From assembly GCA_025992855.1 (NCBI GenBank), contig DAJPGB010000001.1:1116001-1180000 (forward strand): a stretch of 64,000 nucleotides of DNA, written 5' to 3'. The translations under genes and the position numbers were made by a program. Below the pieces are notes generated by a model. It made no database searches, was not told the origin of the DNA, and saw nothing but the letters and a program-made list of their open reading frames with translations. Origin of the DNA: Coriobacteriaceae bacterium. GTDB lineage: Bacteria > Actinomycetota > Coriobacteriia > Coriobacteriales > Coriobacteriaceae. Positions 18,335 through 26,973 of the stretch are shown here, piece after piece (position 1 is the first letter of the stretch; every line of letters begins with the position of its first letter).

Positions 18335-19948
18335 ATGGCCATCATCAACAAGGGTATGTCCAGGCGTTCGTTCCTCGGCCTCACCGGCAGCGTCGCTGCT
18401 GTCGCAGGGCTTGGTCTCACCGGCTGCGGTGGCAGCTCTAGCGACGAGGGTTCCGCTTCCGGTTCCACCGATTCCGCCAACCGTGGCGGCGGCGTGATCA
18501 CCGCTGGTTCCGCTTACGCTCCGTCCAGCTTCGATCCCGCCAGCACCGGCTCCGCTGTGGGCCTGGGTGCTAACTGGCACGTCGTCGAGGGCCTCTACGG
18601 CATCGATTACCACGACTACAGCACCTTCAAAGAGCTCGCCACCGACGATCCCAAGTCTGTGGACGACACCACTTTCGAGGTCACCATCCGCAAGGGCGCC
18701 AAGTTCTCCGATGGCACCGAGGTCACCGCTGACGATGTCGTTGCCTCCTACACCGCTTGCGCCGCTTCCGCTACCTATGCTCCGTTCTTCCAGCCCTTCG
18801 AGTCCATCGAGGCCAAGGACGCCAGCACCGTGACGGTCAAGACCAAGGTCCCCAACTTCTCCCTGCTCAAGGATCGTCTGGCCATCGTCCGCGTTACCCC
18901 GGCCACCCAGACCGAGGAGGATCGCGCCAAGCAGCCGATCGGCTCCGGCCCCTGGATGTACGACTCTATCTCCGATACCGAGATCACCCTGGTTCCCAAC
19001 CCCGAGTACAACGGTGAGTATGCTGCCGAGGATAAGAAGATCCAGTACAGCATCCTGACCGACCCCACCGCTCGCGTTACCGCTCAGCAGGAGGGCTCCA
19101 CGCTCGTTATGGAGCTCGTTACCGCTGACGCCGTCGACCAGCTCGAGAGCGCCGGCTGCAAGATCGATAACGTTCAGGGTTTCGGCACCCGCTTCATCAT
19201 GTTCAACGTCGCCAAGGAGCCTTGGAACAACGTCAAGGTCCGTCAGGCTGTCATGTATGCGCTCGACACCGAGAAGATGGTCAGCAACACCTTCGCCGGC
19301 CTTGCCACCGCTGCCAGCTGCTACCTGCCCAAGAGCTTCACCAACTATCATGAGGCTTCCACGGTGTACAAGACCGACGCCAAGAAGGCTAAGAAGCTCA
19401 TCGAGGAGTCTGGCATCACCCCGGGTGCCATCACCCTGCGCACCACCGACAACGAGCAGATTAAGGGCATGGCCGCCCAGGTCAAGAATGACCTCGACGC
19501 TCTCGGCTTCGATGTGACCATCCAGACCGATACCTCGCCGGCCACCTACGCTGCCATCGACGGCGGCGAGGCCTACGATATCCTCCTTGCCCCTGGCGAT
19601 CCTTCCTGCTTCGGCGCCGACCCCGACCTGCTGCTCAACTGGTGGTACGGCGACAACGTCTGGATGCAGACCCGTTGCCCGTGGAAGGAGTCCGCTGAGT
19701 GGCAGAAGCTCCACGGTCTCATGGACGAGGCTCTTGCCGCTGAGGGCGATGAGCAGCAGAAGAAGTGGAACGAGTGCTTCGACATCATTGCCGACAACGC
19801 CGTTCTGTACCCCGTTGTCCACGTCAAGACCGTCTCCGCTTCCTGGGACGATCCGTCCACTGCGCCCAACGGCGAGGCCCTCGATGGCTTCAAGGGCATC
19901 GGTACGACGAGCATGTCCTTCAGGGGCGTTGCGACCGTCAAGGCGTAA
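18335..19948 (+). CDS. ABC transporter substrate-binding lipoprotein, family 5
   Basis: Captures the ligand outside the cell for the ABC importer that follows. N-terminus has a twin-arginine start (SRRSFLGLTGS) and ends in a lipobox (LTGC, Cys about residue 29), then a Ser/Gly/Asp linker. SBP_bac_5 fold; members bind peptides, nickel, opines or sugars including sialic acid (SatA of Haemophilus ducreyi). ATG 18335 with AGGAGA; a TTG at 18320 overlaps the ribosome site. A hairpin follows, which may give it more transcript than the permease genes. The sialic acid link is inference from the downstream nan genes. Confidence 0.85.
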   Translation: MAIINKGMSRRSFLGLTGSVAAVAGLGLTGCGGSSSDEGSASGSTDSANRGGGVITAGSAYAPSSFDPASTGSAVGLGANWHVVEGLYGIDYHDYSTFKELATDDPKSVDDTTFEVTIRKGAKFSDGTEVTADDVVASYTACAASATYAPFFQPFESIEAKDASTVTVKTKVPNFSLLKDRLAIVRVTPATQTEEDRAKQPIGSGPWMYDSISDTEITLVPNPEYNGEYAAEDKKIQYSILTDPTARVTAQQEGSTLVMELVTADAVDQLESAGCKIDNVQGFGTRFIMFNVAKEPWNNVKVRQAVMYALDTEKMVSNTFAGLATAASCYLPKSFTNYHEASTVYKTDAKKAKKLIEESGITPGAITLRTTDNEQIKGMAAQVKNDLDALGFDVTIQTDTSPATYAAIDGGEAYDILLAPGDPSCFGADPDLLLNWWYGDNVWMQTRCPWKESAEWQKLHGLMDEALAAEGDEQQKKWNECFDIIADNAVLYPVVHVKTVSASWDDPSTAPNGEALDGFKGIGTTSMSFRGVATVKA

Positions 19949-20010
19949 GACTCGCTTGAGTCTGTATGCAGGATGTCGGTCGTTGGGACCGTATCCTCAT
20001 AGTTGAAACA

Positions 20011-20044
20011 AAGACCCGGGCGACTTCGATGTCGCTCGGGTCTT
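20011..20044 (+). terminator. intercistronic hairpin after the binding-protein gene
   Basis: AAGACCCGGGCGAC (20011-20024) pairs with GTCGCTCGGGTCTT (20031-20044), one mismatch, no T-run. Typical of partial terminators or 3' stabilisers between a binding-protein gene and its permeases. Confidence 0.6.
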
Positions 20045-20105
20045 GTAATGAGTATCCGTACTCATATACCAGTTGGTCCTACCGACAAAAGAAAGGGGAG
20101 AGAAC

Positions 20106-21062
20106 GTGAACAACTTGCTACGTTTGATTGGAAGGCGTCTTGTGGCGCTGCCGATCATGGCATTGGGCGTCACCGTCCTGGTGTTCTTCCTTATGTCGTT
20201 CTCCAAGACCGACCCCGCCTACACGGCGTTGGGTGACGGTGCCTCGCCCGAGGCGGTTGCCGAGTACCATGAGAAGTATGGTCTGGACGACCCCTGGCCT
20301 GTGCGCTACGTGCGCTATATGGGCGATTTGATCCATGGTGACATGGGCACCTATGGTGCTGCTCGCAACTCCGTTGCCAAGCGCATCTCCACGGCCCTGC
20401 CCGTCACGATGCAGCTGACCTTCATCGGCCTTGCCATCGGTGCGGTCGTTTCGTTTTTACTCGGCGTCATCGCGGCACTGTATCGCGACAAATGGCCGGA
20501 CCAAGTGATCCGCGTCTTTTCCATCGCCGGCTTGGCAACCCCGTCGTTCTGGCTTGCCGTTCTGTTGATCCTGCTGTTCTCTTCCTACCTTAAGGTGCTT
20601 CCGGCATCGGGTGCTCTGCCTCACTTCACCACGAATCCGGCTGGCTATCTGGGACGTATGATCATGCCCGCTATCGCCTTGGCATTTCCGCTGACGGGCC
20701 AGATGACTCGTATCGTGCGTACCGCCATGGTCGAGGAGCTCGATAAGGATTATGTCCGTATGGCTCGCGGCGCCGGCGTTCCCGAGAAGGTCGTCGTCGG
20801 CATCAACGTTCTTCGCAATGCGCTGATCACCCCGGTCACCACCCTCGGTCTTAAGATCGGTTACCTCATGGGCGGCGCCGTCGTCATCGAGGTTATCTTC
20901 AACCTCCCCGGCATGGGCACCGCGATTCTGCAGGGCGTTCAGGGCAACGAGGCGAACCTGGTTCAGGGCGTCGTTATCGTCGTTGCTCTTGCCTTCATCA
21001 TCATCAACATCGTGGTTGACATGCTCTACCTGCTCATCAACCCGCGCATCAGGACGGTGTAG
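20106..21062 (+). CDS. DppB-type ABC transporter permease
   Basis: First permease subunit of the importer: N-terminal helix with LVALPIMALGVTVLVFFL and a periplasmic-side loop, then the binding-protein-dependent transport domain with the EAA loop (DYVRMARGAGVP, about residues 217-228), five to six membrane helices. 318 residues with GTG start 20106, preceded by AGGGGAG; an alternative TTG at 20073 has no ribosome site. Lies three bases before the next subunit. Confidence 0.9.
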   Translation: MNNLLRLIGRRLVALPIMALGVTVLVFFLMSFSKTDPAYTALGDGASPEAVAEYHEKYGLDDPWPVRYVRYMGDLIHGDMGTYGAARNSVAKRISTALPVTMQLTFIGLAIGAVVSFLLGVIAALYRDKWPDQVIRVFSIAGLATPSFWLAVLLILLFSSYLKVLPASGALPHFTTNPAGYLGRMIMPAIALAFPLTGQMTRIVRTAMVEELDKDYVRMARGAGVPEKVVVGINVLRNALITPVTTLGLKIGYLMGGAVVIEVIFNLPGMGTAILQGVQGNEANLVQGVVIVVALAFIIINIVVDMLYLLINPRIRTV

Positions 21063-21065
21063 ATT

Positions 21066-23081
21066 ATGGTAAAGATTCGAGAGAAGCAAACCGAGCAGCT
21101 CGAGAAGGCTGCCTCCAAGGGGCTCAAGCTCGGTGGCTGGAAGAAGATGACGCTGTCTTCTAAGATTGCCGCCGTCGTGTTGGTGCTGGTCGCCCTGACT
21201 GCGATTCTGGCGCCCCTTCTTGCCCCCTATAGCCCGGTCGAGATTTTTACGGCTCGCCAGGCTCCCGGCAACGGATTTATCTTCGGTACCGACGATAAGG
21301 GTCGCGACATTCTGTCGCGCATGCTCTACGGTGGTCGTTACTCGCTGATTATCGGCTTTGGCGCCACTGCCATGGCTCTGGTCTGCGGCTCGGTCGTGGG
21401 CGCCCTTGCGGCGGTTTCGCGCAAGGCCGTTTCCGAGACGATCATGCGTATCCTGGACATCATCATGTCCATCCCGGGCATCGCCCTCGCGGCCGTCTTC
21501 GTCTCCATCCTGGGCAACTCCGTGCCGTCGATCATCTTCGCCATCGGCTTTATGTACACTCCGCAGATTGCCCGTATCGTGCGCGCCAACATCGTGTCCG
21601 AGTACGGCGAGGACTATGTCCGCGCGGTCATCGTTTCCGGCGCCAAGGCTCCGTGGATTTTGATCAAGCATGTTCTGCGTAACTGCATCGCCCCGATCAT
21701 GGTCTTCACCGTTACCCTGGTCGCCGACGCCATCATCTTCGAGGCCTCGCTGACCTTCATCGGCGCTGGTATCCAGGAGCCCACCGCTACCTGGGGCAAC
21801 ATCCTCGCCGACGCCCGCGGCGGCGTGCTCGCCGGCCGTTGGTGGCAGGCGCTGTTCCCGGGCCTGGCCATCATGATCACCTGCCTGGCGCTCAACATCC
21901 TCTCCGAGGGCATTACCGACGCCATGGCCGCTGCTCCCTCCGCCGCCCTGGATCCGACCGATTCCTCCAAGCGTCGCGAGGCCGACCTGCTGGTCTCCGA
22001 CCCCGTTCGCGCCTACAAGGAGCAGGCCCAGTCCCTCTCCGCTCGCCTTGGCGCCCTGCGCGATGTCGAGCTCAAGCGTGACGATCGCCATGTGCCCGAC
22101 GAGTCTGTCGAACCGATTCTCTCGGTCCGTGACTTCTGCATTCAGTTTGAGCATCACGGCGATATCAACGTCGTCGACCATGTCAACTTTGACGTCCGTC
22201 CTGGTCAGACCATGGGCCTGGTGGGCGAGTCCGGTTGCGGTAAGTCCATCACCACGCTGGCCATCATGGGCCTGACCGACGATGACGAGCACCTTTCCGG
22301 CGAGGTCCTCTGGGAGGGCCGCGACCTGCTCAAGATGAGCAAGAAGGAGTGGTTCGGCCTGCGCGGTACCGATATCGCTATGGTCTATCAGGACGCCCTG
22401 TCCTCGCTCAACCCCTCCATGCTCATCTCTGCCCAGATGAAGCAGCTCACCAAGCGCGGCGGCACCCGCAGCGCCGAGGAACTCCTGGAGCTCGTGGGCC
22501 TCGACCCCAAGCGTACGCTCGAGAGCTACCCGCATGAGCTTTCCGGTGGCCAGCGTCAGCGTGTCCTGATCGCTATGGCCCTTACCCGCGACCCCAAGCT
22601 GGTCATCTGCGACGAGCCCACGACCGCTCTGGACGTTACCGTCCAGAAGCAGGTCATCAAGCTGCTCAACGACCTTCAGGCCAAGCTCGGCTTTGCCATG
22701 ATCTTCGTCTCGCATGACTTGGCGCTGGTCGCCGAGGTCGCCCATAACATCACGGTTATGTACGCCGGTCAGGTTATCGAGCAGGCGCCCACCAAGGAGC
22801 TGCTCACTAACCCGATCCACGAGTACACCCGCGGTCTTCTGGGCTCCGTTCTGTCCATCGAGAGCGGTTCGGGCCGTCTGCACCAGGTGCCCGGCGCCGT
22901 TCCGAGCCCGCGCGATTTCCCCAAGGGCGATCGCTTCGCGCCCCGCTCGAGCCATCCGCGCATTGGCCTGGACACCCGTCCGGTCTTCAAGCGCGTGCCC
23001 GGCACCGAGCACTTCTATTCCGAGCTCCCCGACGAGGTGCTCAAGGCAAATGGTTTGACCCCTCACGCGGAGGTGATGTAG
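21066..23081 (+). CDS. fused DppC-type permease and DppD-type ATPase
   Basis: One polypeptide of 671 residues joins two usually separate subunits. Residues 1-300: permease with N-terminal cytosolic tail, five to six helices and the EAA loop (GEDYVRAVIVSGAKAP, about 180-195). A charged linker (about 300-350) leads to an ABC ATPase: Walker A GESGCGKS (about 387-394), LSGGQRQRV (about 495), Walker B LVICDEPTTALD (about 512) and the C-terminal oligopeptide-transporter region. The fusion is in frame with no stop or shift; it is known in some actinobacterial peptide and nickel-type transporters. Pairs with the single ATPase that follows. Confidence 0.9.
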   Translation: MVKIREKQTEQLEKAASKGLKLGGWKKMTLSSKIAAVVLVLVALTAILAPLLAPYSPVEIFTARQAPGNGFIFGTDDKGRDILSRMLYGGRYSLIIGFGATAMALVCGSVVGALAAVSRKAVSETIMRILDIIMSIPGIALAAVFVSILGNSVPSIIFAIGFMYTPQIARIVRANIVSEYGEDYVRAVIVSGAKAPWILIKHVLRNCIAPIMVFTVTLVADAIIFEASLTFIGAGIQEPTATWGNILADARGGVLAGRWWQALFPGLAIMITCLALNILSEGITDAMAAAPSAALDPTDSSKRREADLLVSDPVRAYKEQAQSLSARLGALRDVELKRDDRHVPDESVEPILSVRDFCIQFEHHGDINVVDHVNFDVRPGQTMGLVGESGCGKSITTLAIMGLTDDDEHLSGEVLWEGRDLLKMSKKEWFGLRGTDIAMVYQDALSSLNPSMLISAQMKQLTKRGGTRSAEELLELVGLDPKRTLESYPHELSGGQRQRVLIAMALTRDPKLVICDEPTTALDVTVQKQVIKLLNDLQAKLGFAMIFVSHDLALVAEVAHNITVMYAGQVIEQAPTKELLTNPIHEYTRGLLGSVLSIESGSGRLHQVPGAVPSPRDFPKGDRFAPRSSHPRIGLDTRPVFKRVPGTEHFYSELPDEVLKANGLTPHAEVM

Positions 23082-23909
23082 ATGAGCGAGACCGCAGTCA
23101 ACGGCGTCGAGCCGATCATCTTCCTTGATGACGTCCACGTCACCTTTAGGACCCGTACCGGCTCGATTCTGCACCCCAACCTGGTTCACGCCGTCCAGGG
23201 TGTAACGATTAGGCTCATGCCCGGTCAGACGATCGGCATCGTCGGCGAGTCCGGTTGCGGTAAGTCCACCACCGCCAACGTCATGTGCGGCCTGCAGGCC
23301 CCCACGAGCGGCAAGGTCTACTTTAAGGGCAAGGACGTAACCAAGCGTACCGCCGAGGACCGTCGCCACATGGGCCGTGTCATCTCGGTCGTGTTCCAGA
23401 ATCCGGCTACGGCGCTCAATCCCCGCATGGTCGTTCGCGAGCAGCTGCTCGACCCCATGCGCGTCCATAACCTGGGTACCGAGGCCGAGCAGGAGAAGCG
23501 CGTCAAGGAGCTCCTGGAGCTCACCGGTCTGCCCAGCTCCGCCGCCGAGGTTCTTCCCGGCCAGCTTTCGGGTGGCCAGCGCCAGCGCGTCGCAATTGCC
23601 CGTGCCCTGTCGTTGAACCCCGATGCCATCATCGCCGACGAGCCCACCTCGGCTCTGGACGTTTCGGTCCGCGCGCAGATTCTGAACCTGCTGACCGACC
23701 TTAAGAAGGAGCTCGGCCTGGCCATGGTGTTCATCAGCCATGACATCCAGACGGTCCGCTATATCTCTGACGACATCATCGTTATGAATGGCGGCAAGAT
23801 CGTCGAGCAGGGCGAGGCCAAGCAGGTCTTCCAGCACCCTCAGGACCCCTACACCAAGATGCTGCTCGGTGCTGCGCCGTCGCTGCTGCATCCCAAGCTC
23901 GGCGAGTAG
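23082..23909 (+). CDS. DppF-type ABC transporter ATPase
   Basis: Second ATPase of the importer. Walker A GESGCGKST (about 54), Q-loop FQNPATALNP, signature LSGGQRQRVA (about 164), Walker B AIIADEPTSALD, H-loop ISHD. 275 residues. Its ATG directly follows the stop of the fusion (TAGATG). C-terminal oligopeptide motif is short, as in members lacking the iron-sulfur-like Cys cluster. With the fused ATPase it makes the heterodimeric motor. Confidence 0.92.
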   Translation: MSETAVNGVEPIIFLDDVHVTFRTRTGSILHPNLVHAVQGVTIRLMPGQTIGIVGESGCGKSTTANVMCGLQAPTSGKVYFKGKDVTKRTAEDRRHMGRVISVVFQNPATALNPRMVVREQLLDPMRVHNLGTEAEQEKRVKELLELTGLPSSAAEVLPGQLSGGQRQRVAIARALSLNPDAIIADEPTSALDVSVRAQILNLLTDLKKELGLAMVFISHDIQTVRYISDDIIVMNGGKIVEQGEAKQVFQHPQDPYTKMLLGAAPSLLHPKLGE

Positions 23910-23925
23910 CCTCGCTTTCCCTCCC

Positions 23926-23953
23926 GTGCGCCCGGTTCCCTTGCCGGGCGCAC
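23926..23953 (+). terminator. intercistronic hairpin after the ATPase gene
   Basis: Perfect stem GTGCGCCCGG (23926-23935) with CCGGGCGCAC (23944-23953), 8-base loop, no T-run. Likely transcript stabiliser or weak attenuator. Confidence 0.55.
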
Positions 23954-23989
23954 CTCCGTTGCGATTTCGAAAGGTTGGGTTCACGAGCC

Positions 23990-24967
23990 ATGCCAAGTGC
24001 TCAGGAGCTACAACAGCAATTTGGTGGGTATCGGGGCGCCATGCCCCGTCCATCAGATTTCGATCTCTTTTGGAAGGACCGCATGGCCGAGGCCGACGCC
24101 GTCGGGCTTGACTATGCGATCGAGACGGCATCGGTCACCGATGCCGTGACCTGCCAGCTTTTCGACCTCTGGTATACCGGCATGTGTGGCGCTCGCCTGC
24201 ATGCCAAGTACCTTAAACCCGTCTCGGACGAGCCCGTGCCATTGGTACTTCAGTTCCATGGGTATCCGGGTGCAAGCCGCAGCTGGTTTGAGCAGGCGTC
24301 GTTTGCGGGCATGGGCATGGCACTCATCGCCCTCGACTGCCCCGGCCAAGGAGGTCCCTCCGAGGACATTGGTGGATTTGAGGGCACAACGGTCGCGGGC
24401 CATATCGTCGCCGGTATCGACGGCGATCCGGCCAACCTCTACTATGTCCGCTTGCACCAAGATATTCGCATCCTGTGCCGCATCGTTCGCGAGCTCGAGG
24501 GCATCGATCTTGCCCGTGTGTTTGTGAACGGCGCGTCGCAGGGCGGCGGTTTGGGCATTGCGACCTGTGCACTTAACAGCGAGCTTATCAATCGCGCCGC
24601 CATCCTCTATCCCTTCCTGTCGGATTTCCGCCTGGTCTGGGATTTGGATGCCGACGACATTGCCTACGAGGGCCTGCGCTATTGGTCTCGCTGGTTTGAC
24701 GAGGACTCGACTCGTATCGACGAAGCCTATGCCAAGCTGGCGTACTTCGATTCCAAGAACTTTGCCCCTATGGTCAAATGCCCCGTGCTGTTTGGCACCG
24801 GCACAGCCGATACCGTCTGTCCGCCAGCGACGCAGTTTGCGGTCTATAACAACCTGACCTGTGAAAAGCGTCATGAGTTCTTTGAAGGCTTTGGCCACGA
24901 GGAGATTCAGGATTTTGACGATCTGATCATTCCGTTTTTCTGCAAGGGAGGGGAGGCTCATGTCTAA
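23990..24967 (+). CDS. AXE1-family carbohydrate acetyl esterase
   Basis: Alpha/beta hydrolase of the acetyl xylan esterase / cephalosporin-C deacetylase family. Catalytic triad visible: Ser183 in GASQGGG, Asp274 (GTADTVCPP), His303 (GHEE). Also the family's DCPGQGG loop (about 116-122). No signal peptide, so it acts in the cytosol, as these enzymes do on imported acetylated sugars. Removing O-acetyl groups from imported sialic acids is a fitting role (inference). ATG 23990 lacks a clear ribosome site; AAAGG lies about 15 bases upstream. It overlaps the next gene by 8 bases. Confidence 0.8.
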   Translation: MPSAQELQQQFGGYRGAMPRPSDFDLFWKDRMAEADAVGLDYAIETASVTDAVTCQLFDLWYTGMCGARLHAKYLKPVSDEPVPLVLQFHGYPGASRSWFEQASFAGMGMALIALDCPGQGGPSEDIGGFEGTTVAGHIVAGIDGDPANLYYVRLHQDIRILCRIVRELEGIDLARVFVNGASQGGGLGIATCALNSELINRAAILYPFLSDFRLVWDLDADDIAYEGLRYWSRWFDEDSTRIDEAYAKLAYFDSKNFAPMVKCPVLFGTGTADTVCPPATQFAVYNNLTCEKRHEFFEGFGHEEIQDFDDLIIPFFCKGGEAHV

Positions 24968-25811
24968 GTGCGAGAGCAATGTTGACGAGCTGATTGTCCC
25001 CGGACTCGTGGGAATTCCTGGAACGGTTTCGTCAAGGCTCGCAGAATATCGGGACTGGCGCGGTGATGTCCAAGCAGATGTTTCTGATTTAGAGATATGC
25101 GCTTCGAATCTTAAGATTCAAGGCCTGGCCATTACGGCGATTGACTTTGTTAACCCCTGCGCCCGTTACTCGGAGGTCTCCTTTGAGCTCGGTGACGATG
25201 CGATTCACGCTCGTTTGATCGAGCCTGTCGGTCGTGCCCGAGTATCTGAGCGTGTGCCGTTGTGCCTGATGTTCCACGACATCGATCGGCCTGTGCGCGG
25301 CTGGCATCACATGACGAGATTTGCCGCCATGGGGTATGCCGTCCTCGCGCTGGATGACGATGTTGCTGGTGCGGACGACCTGCAGCGGGGGATTTCTTCG
25401 CCCGCTTTTGTCGAGCGCGTCCGTTGGGGTTGCGCGCTGGCGAAGGTGGCGCGCAATCTTGATGGCATGGACCCCGACCGCATCTTTGCATGGGGCGAGG
25501 GTCTTGGCGGCGGAGTCGCGCTGGCGGTTTCTGCTCTGGACGAGCGGGGCCTCGCCTGCACGGCGGTTGCCAATCCGCTTCCTGGCGGCCTCGAGGCGCT
25601 GTCGTCTCGGGTGCGCGGATCGGTGCTCATGGGCACATCGCTTATGGATACCGTGAGCGATCCCAAGGATCAGTTTGCCGTATTCAACGGTCTTGAGTGT
25701 GACCGGAGGCATATCATCTATGCAAAATACGCTCACGAGCGCATCAATGCGTTCGAAAACGAAGTCGTCGACTTTTTTAACCAAACGTTCTACTCGTGTT
25801 CTTTGGCCTAG
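24960..25811 (+). CDS. AXE1-like pseudo-esterase (nucleophile lost)
   Basis: Shares the fold and ending of the gene before it (FAAMGYAVLALDDDVAG, MDTVSDPKDQFAVFNGLECDRRH), so it is a paralogue. The nucleophile elbow reads G-E-G-L-G-G-G (179-185): the Ser position (181) is Gly. Asp (MDTVSDP) and His (AHERI) are retained. Also lost is the DCPGQGG loop. The frame is intact over 283 codons, which argues against a decaying pseudogene. ATG 24960 overlaps the end of the active copy (ATGTCTAA), so the two are made together. It may be a regulatory or scaffold partner, or have a different chemistry. Function unknown. Confidence 0.75.
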   Translation: MSKCESNVDELIVPGLVGIPGTVSSRLAEYRDWRGDVQADVSDLEICASNLKIQGLAITAIDFVNPCARYSEVSFELGDDAIHARLIEPVGRARVSERVPLCLMFHDIDRPVRGWHHMTRFAAMGYAVLALDDDVAGADDLQRGISSPAFVERVRWGCALAKVARNLDGMDPDRIFAWGEGLGGGVALAVSALDERGLACTAVANPLPGGLEALSSRVRGSVLMGTSLMDTVSDPKDQFAVFNGLECDRRHIIYAKYAHERINAFENEVVDFFNQTFYSCSLA

Positions 25812-25879
25812 ACGGCCTGGACACTGCCAACAAGAGTGGGTGGCATAGGGTCGCCCGCCAGACAGCTAAGGAGATTCTT

Positions 25880-26800
25880 GTGGCAACTCAGAAATTCACC
25901 GGCGTTATCCCTCCCGTCGTAGTTCCCGATACCGAAGATCACCAGCTCGACGTTGCCTCCTTTGAGCGCAGCATCAACCGCATGATCGACGCCGGCGTCG
26001 ATGGCCTGTTCTTCTTGGGATCCTCGGGCGAGGTCGTCTTCTCCACCGACGAGCGCCGTCGCCAGATTATCGCCGAGGCCGTTCGTATCGTCGACCACCG
26101 TGTGCCTGTTCTGGTCGGCATCATCGATACCGAGACCGAGCGCATGATCGAGCACGGCAAGGTCGCCCAGGAGCTGGGCGCCGATGCCCTCGTCGCCACC
26201 TGCCCGTTCTATGCCCTGCAGGGCATGACCGAGGTCGAGGAGCACTTCCGCATCCTGCACGAGGAGCTCGACCTGCCCATCTTTGCCTATGACATTCCCG
26301 TCTGCGTTCACACCAAGCTCCCCTGGAAGCTCCTTGCCAAGCTCGGCGCCGAGGGCGTTCTGGCCGGCGTCAAGGATTCCTCGGGTGATGACATCTCGTT
26401 CCGCTACCTCGTTCAGGAGAACGAAAAGAACGGCCATCCGATGAGCATTCTCACCGGCCACGAGGTTGTTGTCGACGGCGCCTACCTCGGTGGCGCCGAC
26501 GGTTCCGTCCCGGGTCTCGCCAACGTTGAGCCCGAGGGCTACGTGCGTCAGTGGAAGGCCGCTCAGGCTGGTGACTGGGCTACCGTCAAGGCCGAGCAGG
26601 ATCGCCTCAATGAGATTTCGCACATCTGGGATGTCACCTCGGGCGTCCAGGGCTATGCCGGTGGCGTCGGCGCCTTCAAGACCGCTATGAACCTCATGGG
26701 TATCTTCGACAGCCCGACCATGCCGCGCCCGGTGAAGGCCATGACCGGCGAGAACGTCGAGGCGATTAAGAAGGTCCTCCAGGACAACGGTCTCCTGTAA
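25880..26800 (+). CDS. NanA/DapA-family aldolase (possible N-acetylneuraminate lyase)
   Basis: Class I aldolase of the DHDPS/NAL superfamily. With GTG 25880 (AAGGAG upstream) the residue numbers match E. coli NanA: GSSGE 47-51, Tyr137 (YDIP) and Schiff-base Lys165 (GVKDSSGD). These give pyruvate chemistry. The sugar-binding stretch that NanA has as GYDE is here GHEVV (about 193), and 167 is Ser, not Thr, so substrate is not certain. The place before ROK kinase and NanE supports sialic-acid cleavage to pyruvate and ManNAc. 306 residues. Could also be a related keto-sugar-acid aldolase. Confidence 0.75.
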   Translation: MATQKFTGVIPPVVVPDTEDHQLDVASFERSINRMIDAGVDGLFFLGSSGEVVFSTDERRRQIIAEAVRIVDHRVPVLVGIIDTETERMIEHGKVAQELGADALVATCPFYALQGMTEVEEHFRILHEELDLPIFAYDIPVCVHTKLPWKLLAKLGAEGVLAGVKDSSGDDISFRYLVQENEKNGHPMSILTGHEVVVDGAYLGGADGSVPGLANVEPEGYVRQWKAAQAGDWATVKAEQDRLNEISHIWDVTSGVQGYAGGVGAFKTAMNLMGIFDSPTMPRPVKAMTGENVEAIKKVLQDNGLL

Positions 26801-26830
26801 AGCTTCCCCGGGCACTCGACCTCGCCGTTC

Positions 26831-26872
26831 AACCGTGCGGCCATGACCCATTAGGTCAATGGCCACACGGTT
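26831..26872 (+). terminator. intercistronic hairpin between aldolase and ROK kinase
   Basis: AACCGTG-C-GGCCAT-GACC (from 26831) pairs with GGTC-A-ATGGCC-A-CACGGTT (to 26872), a strong stem with two small bulges. No T-run. Confidence 0.55.
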
Positions 26873-26973
26873 TCTCGGCGATCTCGGGCATCTGGAAAAC
26901 CTTTACCGCGCTGTGACGGCTAGCCTGACGGCGCATTTCCTGTAGTTGTTTTTTATCTCCTAAGGAGAGCGAC

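Noticed and set aside
18317..19822. Minus-strand frame opposite the first binding protein
   Set aside because: Gly/Leu/Val-rich low-complexity translation typical of antisense of GC-rich genes.
20457..24131. Very long open frame on the minus strand across permease and ATPase genes
   Set aside because: Antisense to clearly real transporter genes. It arises from their codon pattern; there is no ribosome site and no domain.
25796..25879. Upstream extension of the aldolase to 25796
   Set aside because: It would overlap the pseudo-esterase end and lacks a ribosome site; GTG 25880 has AAGGAG and matches NanA numbering.
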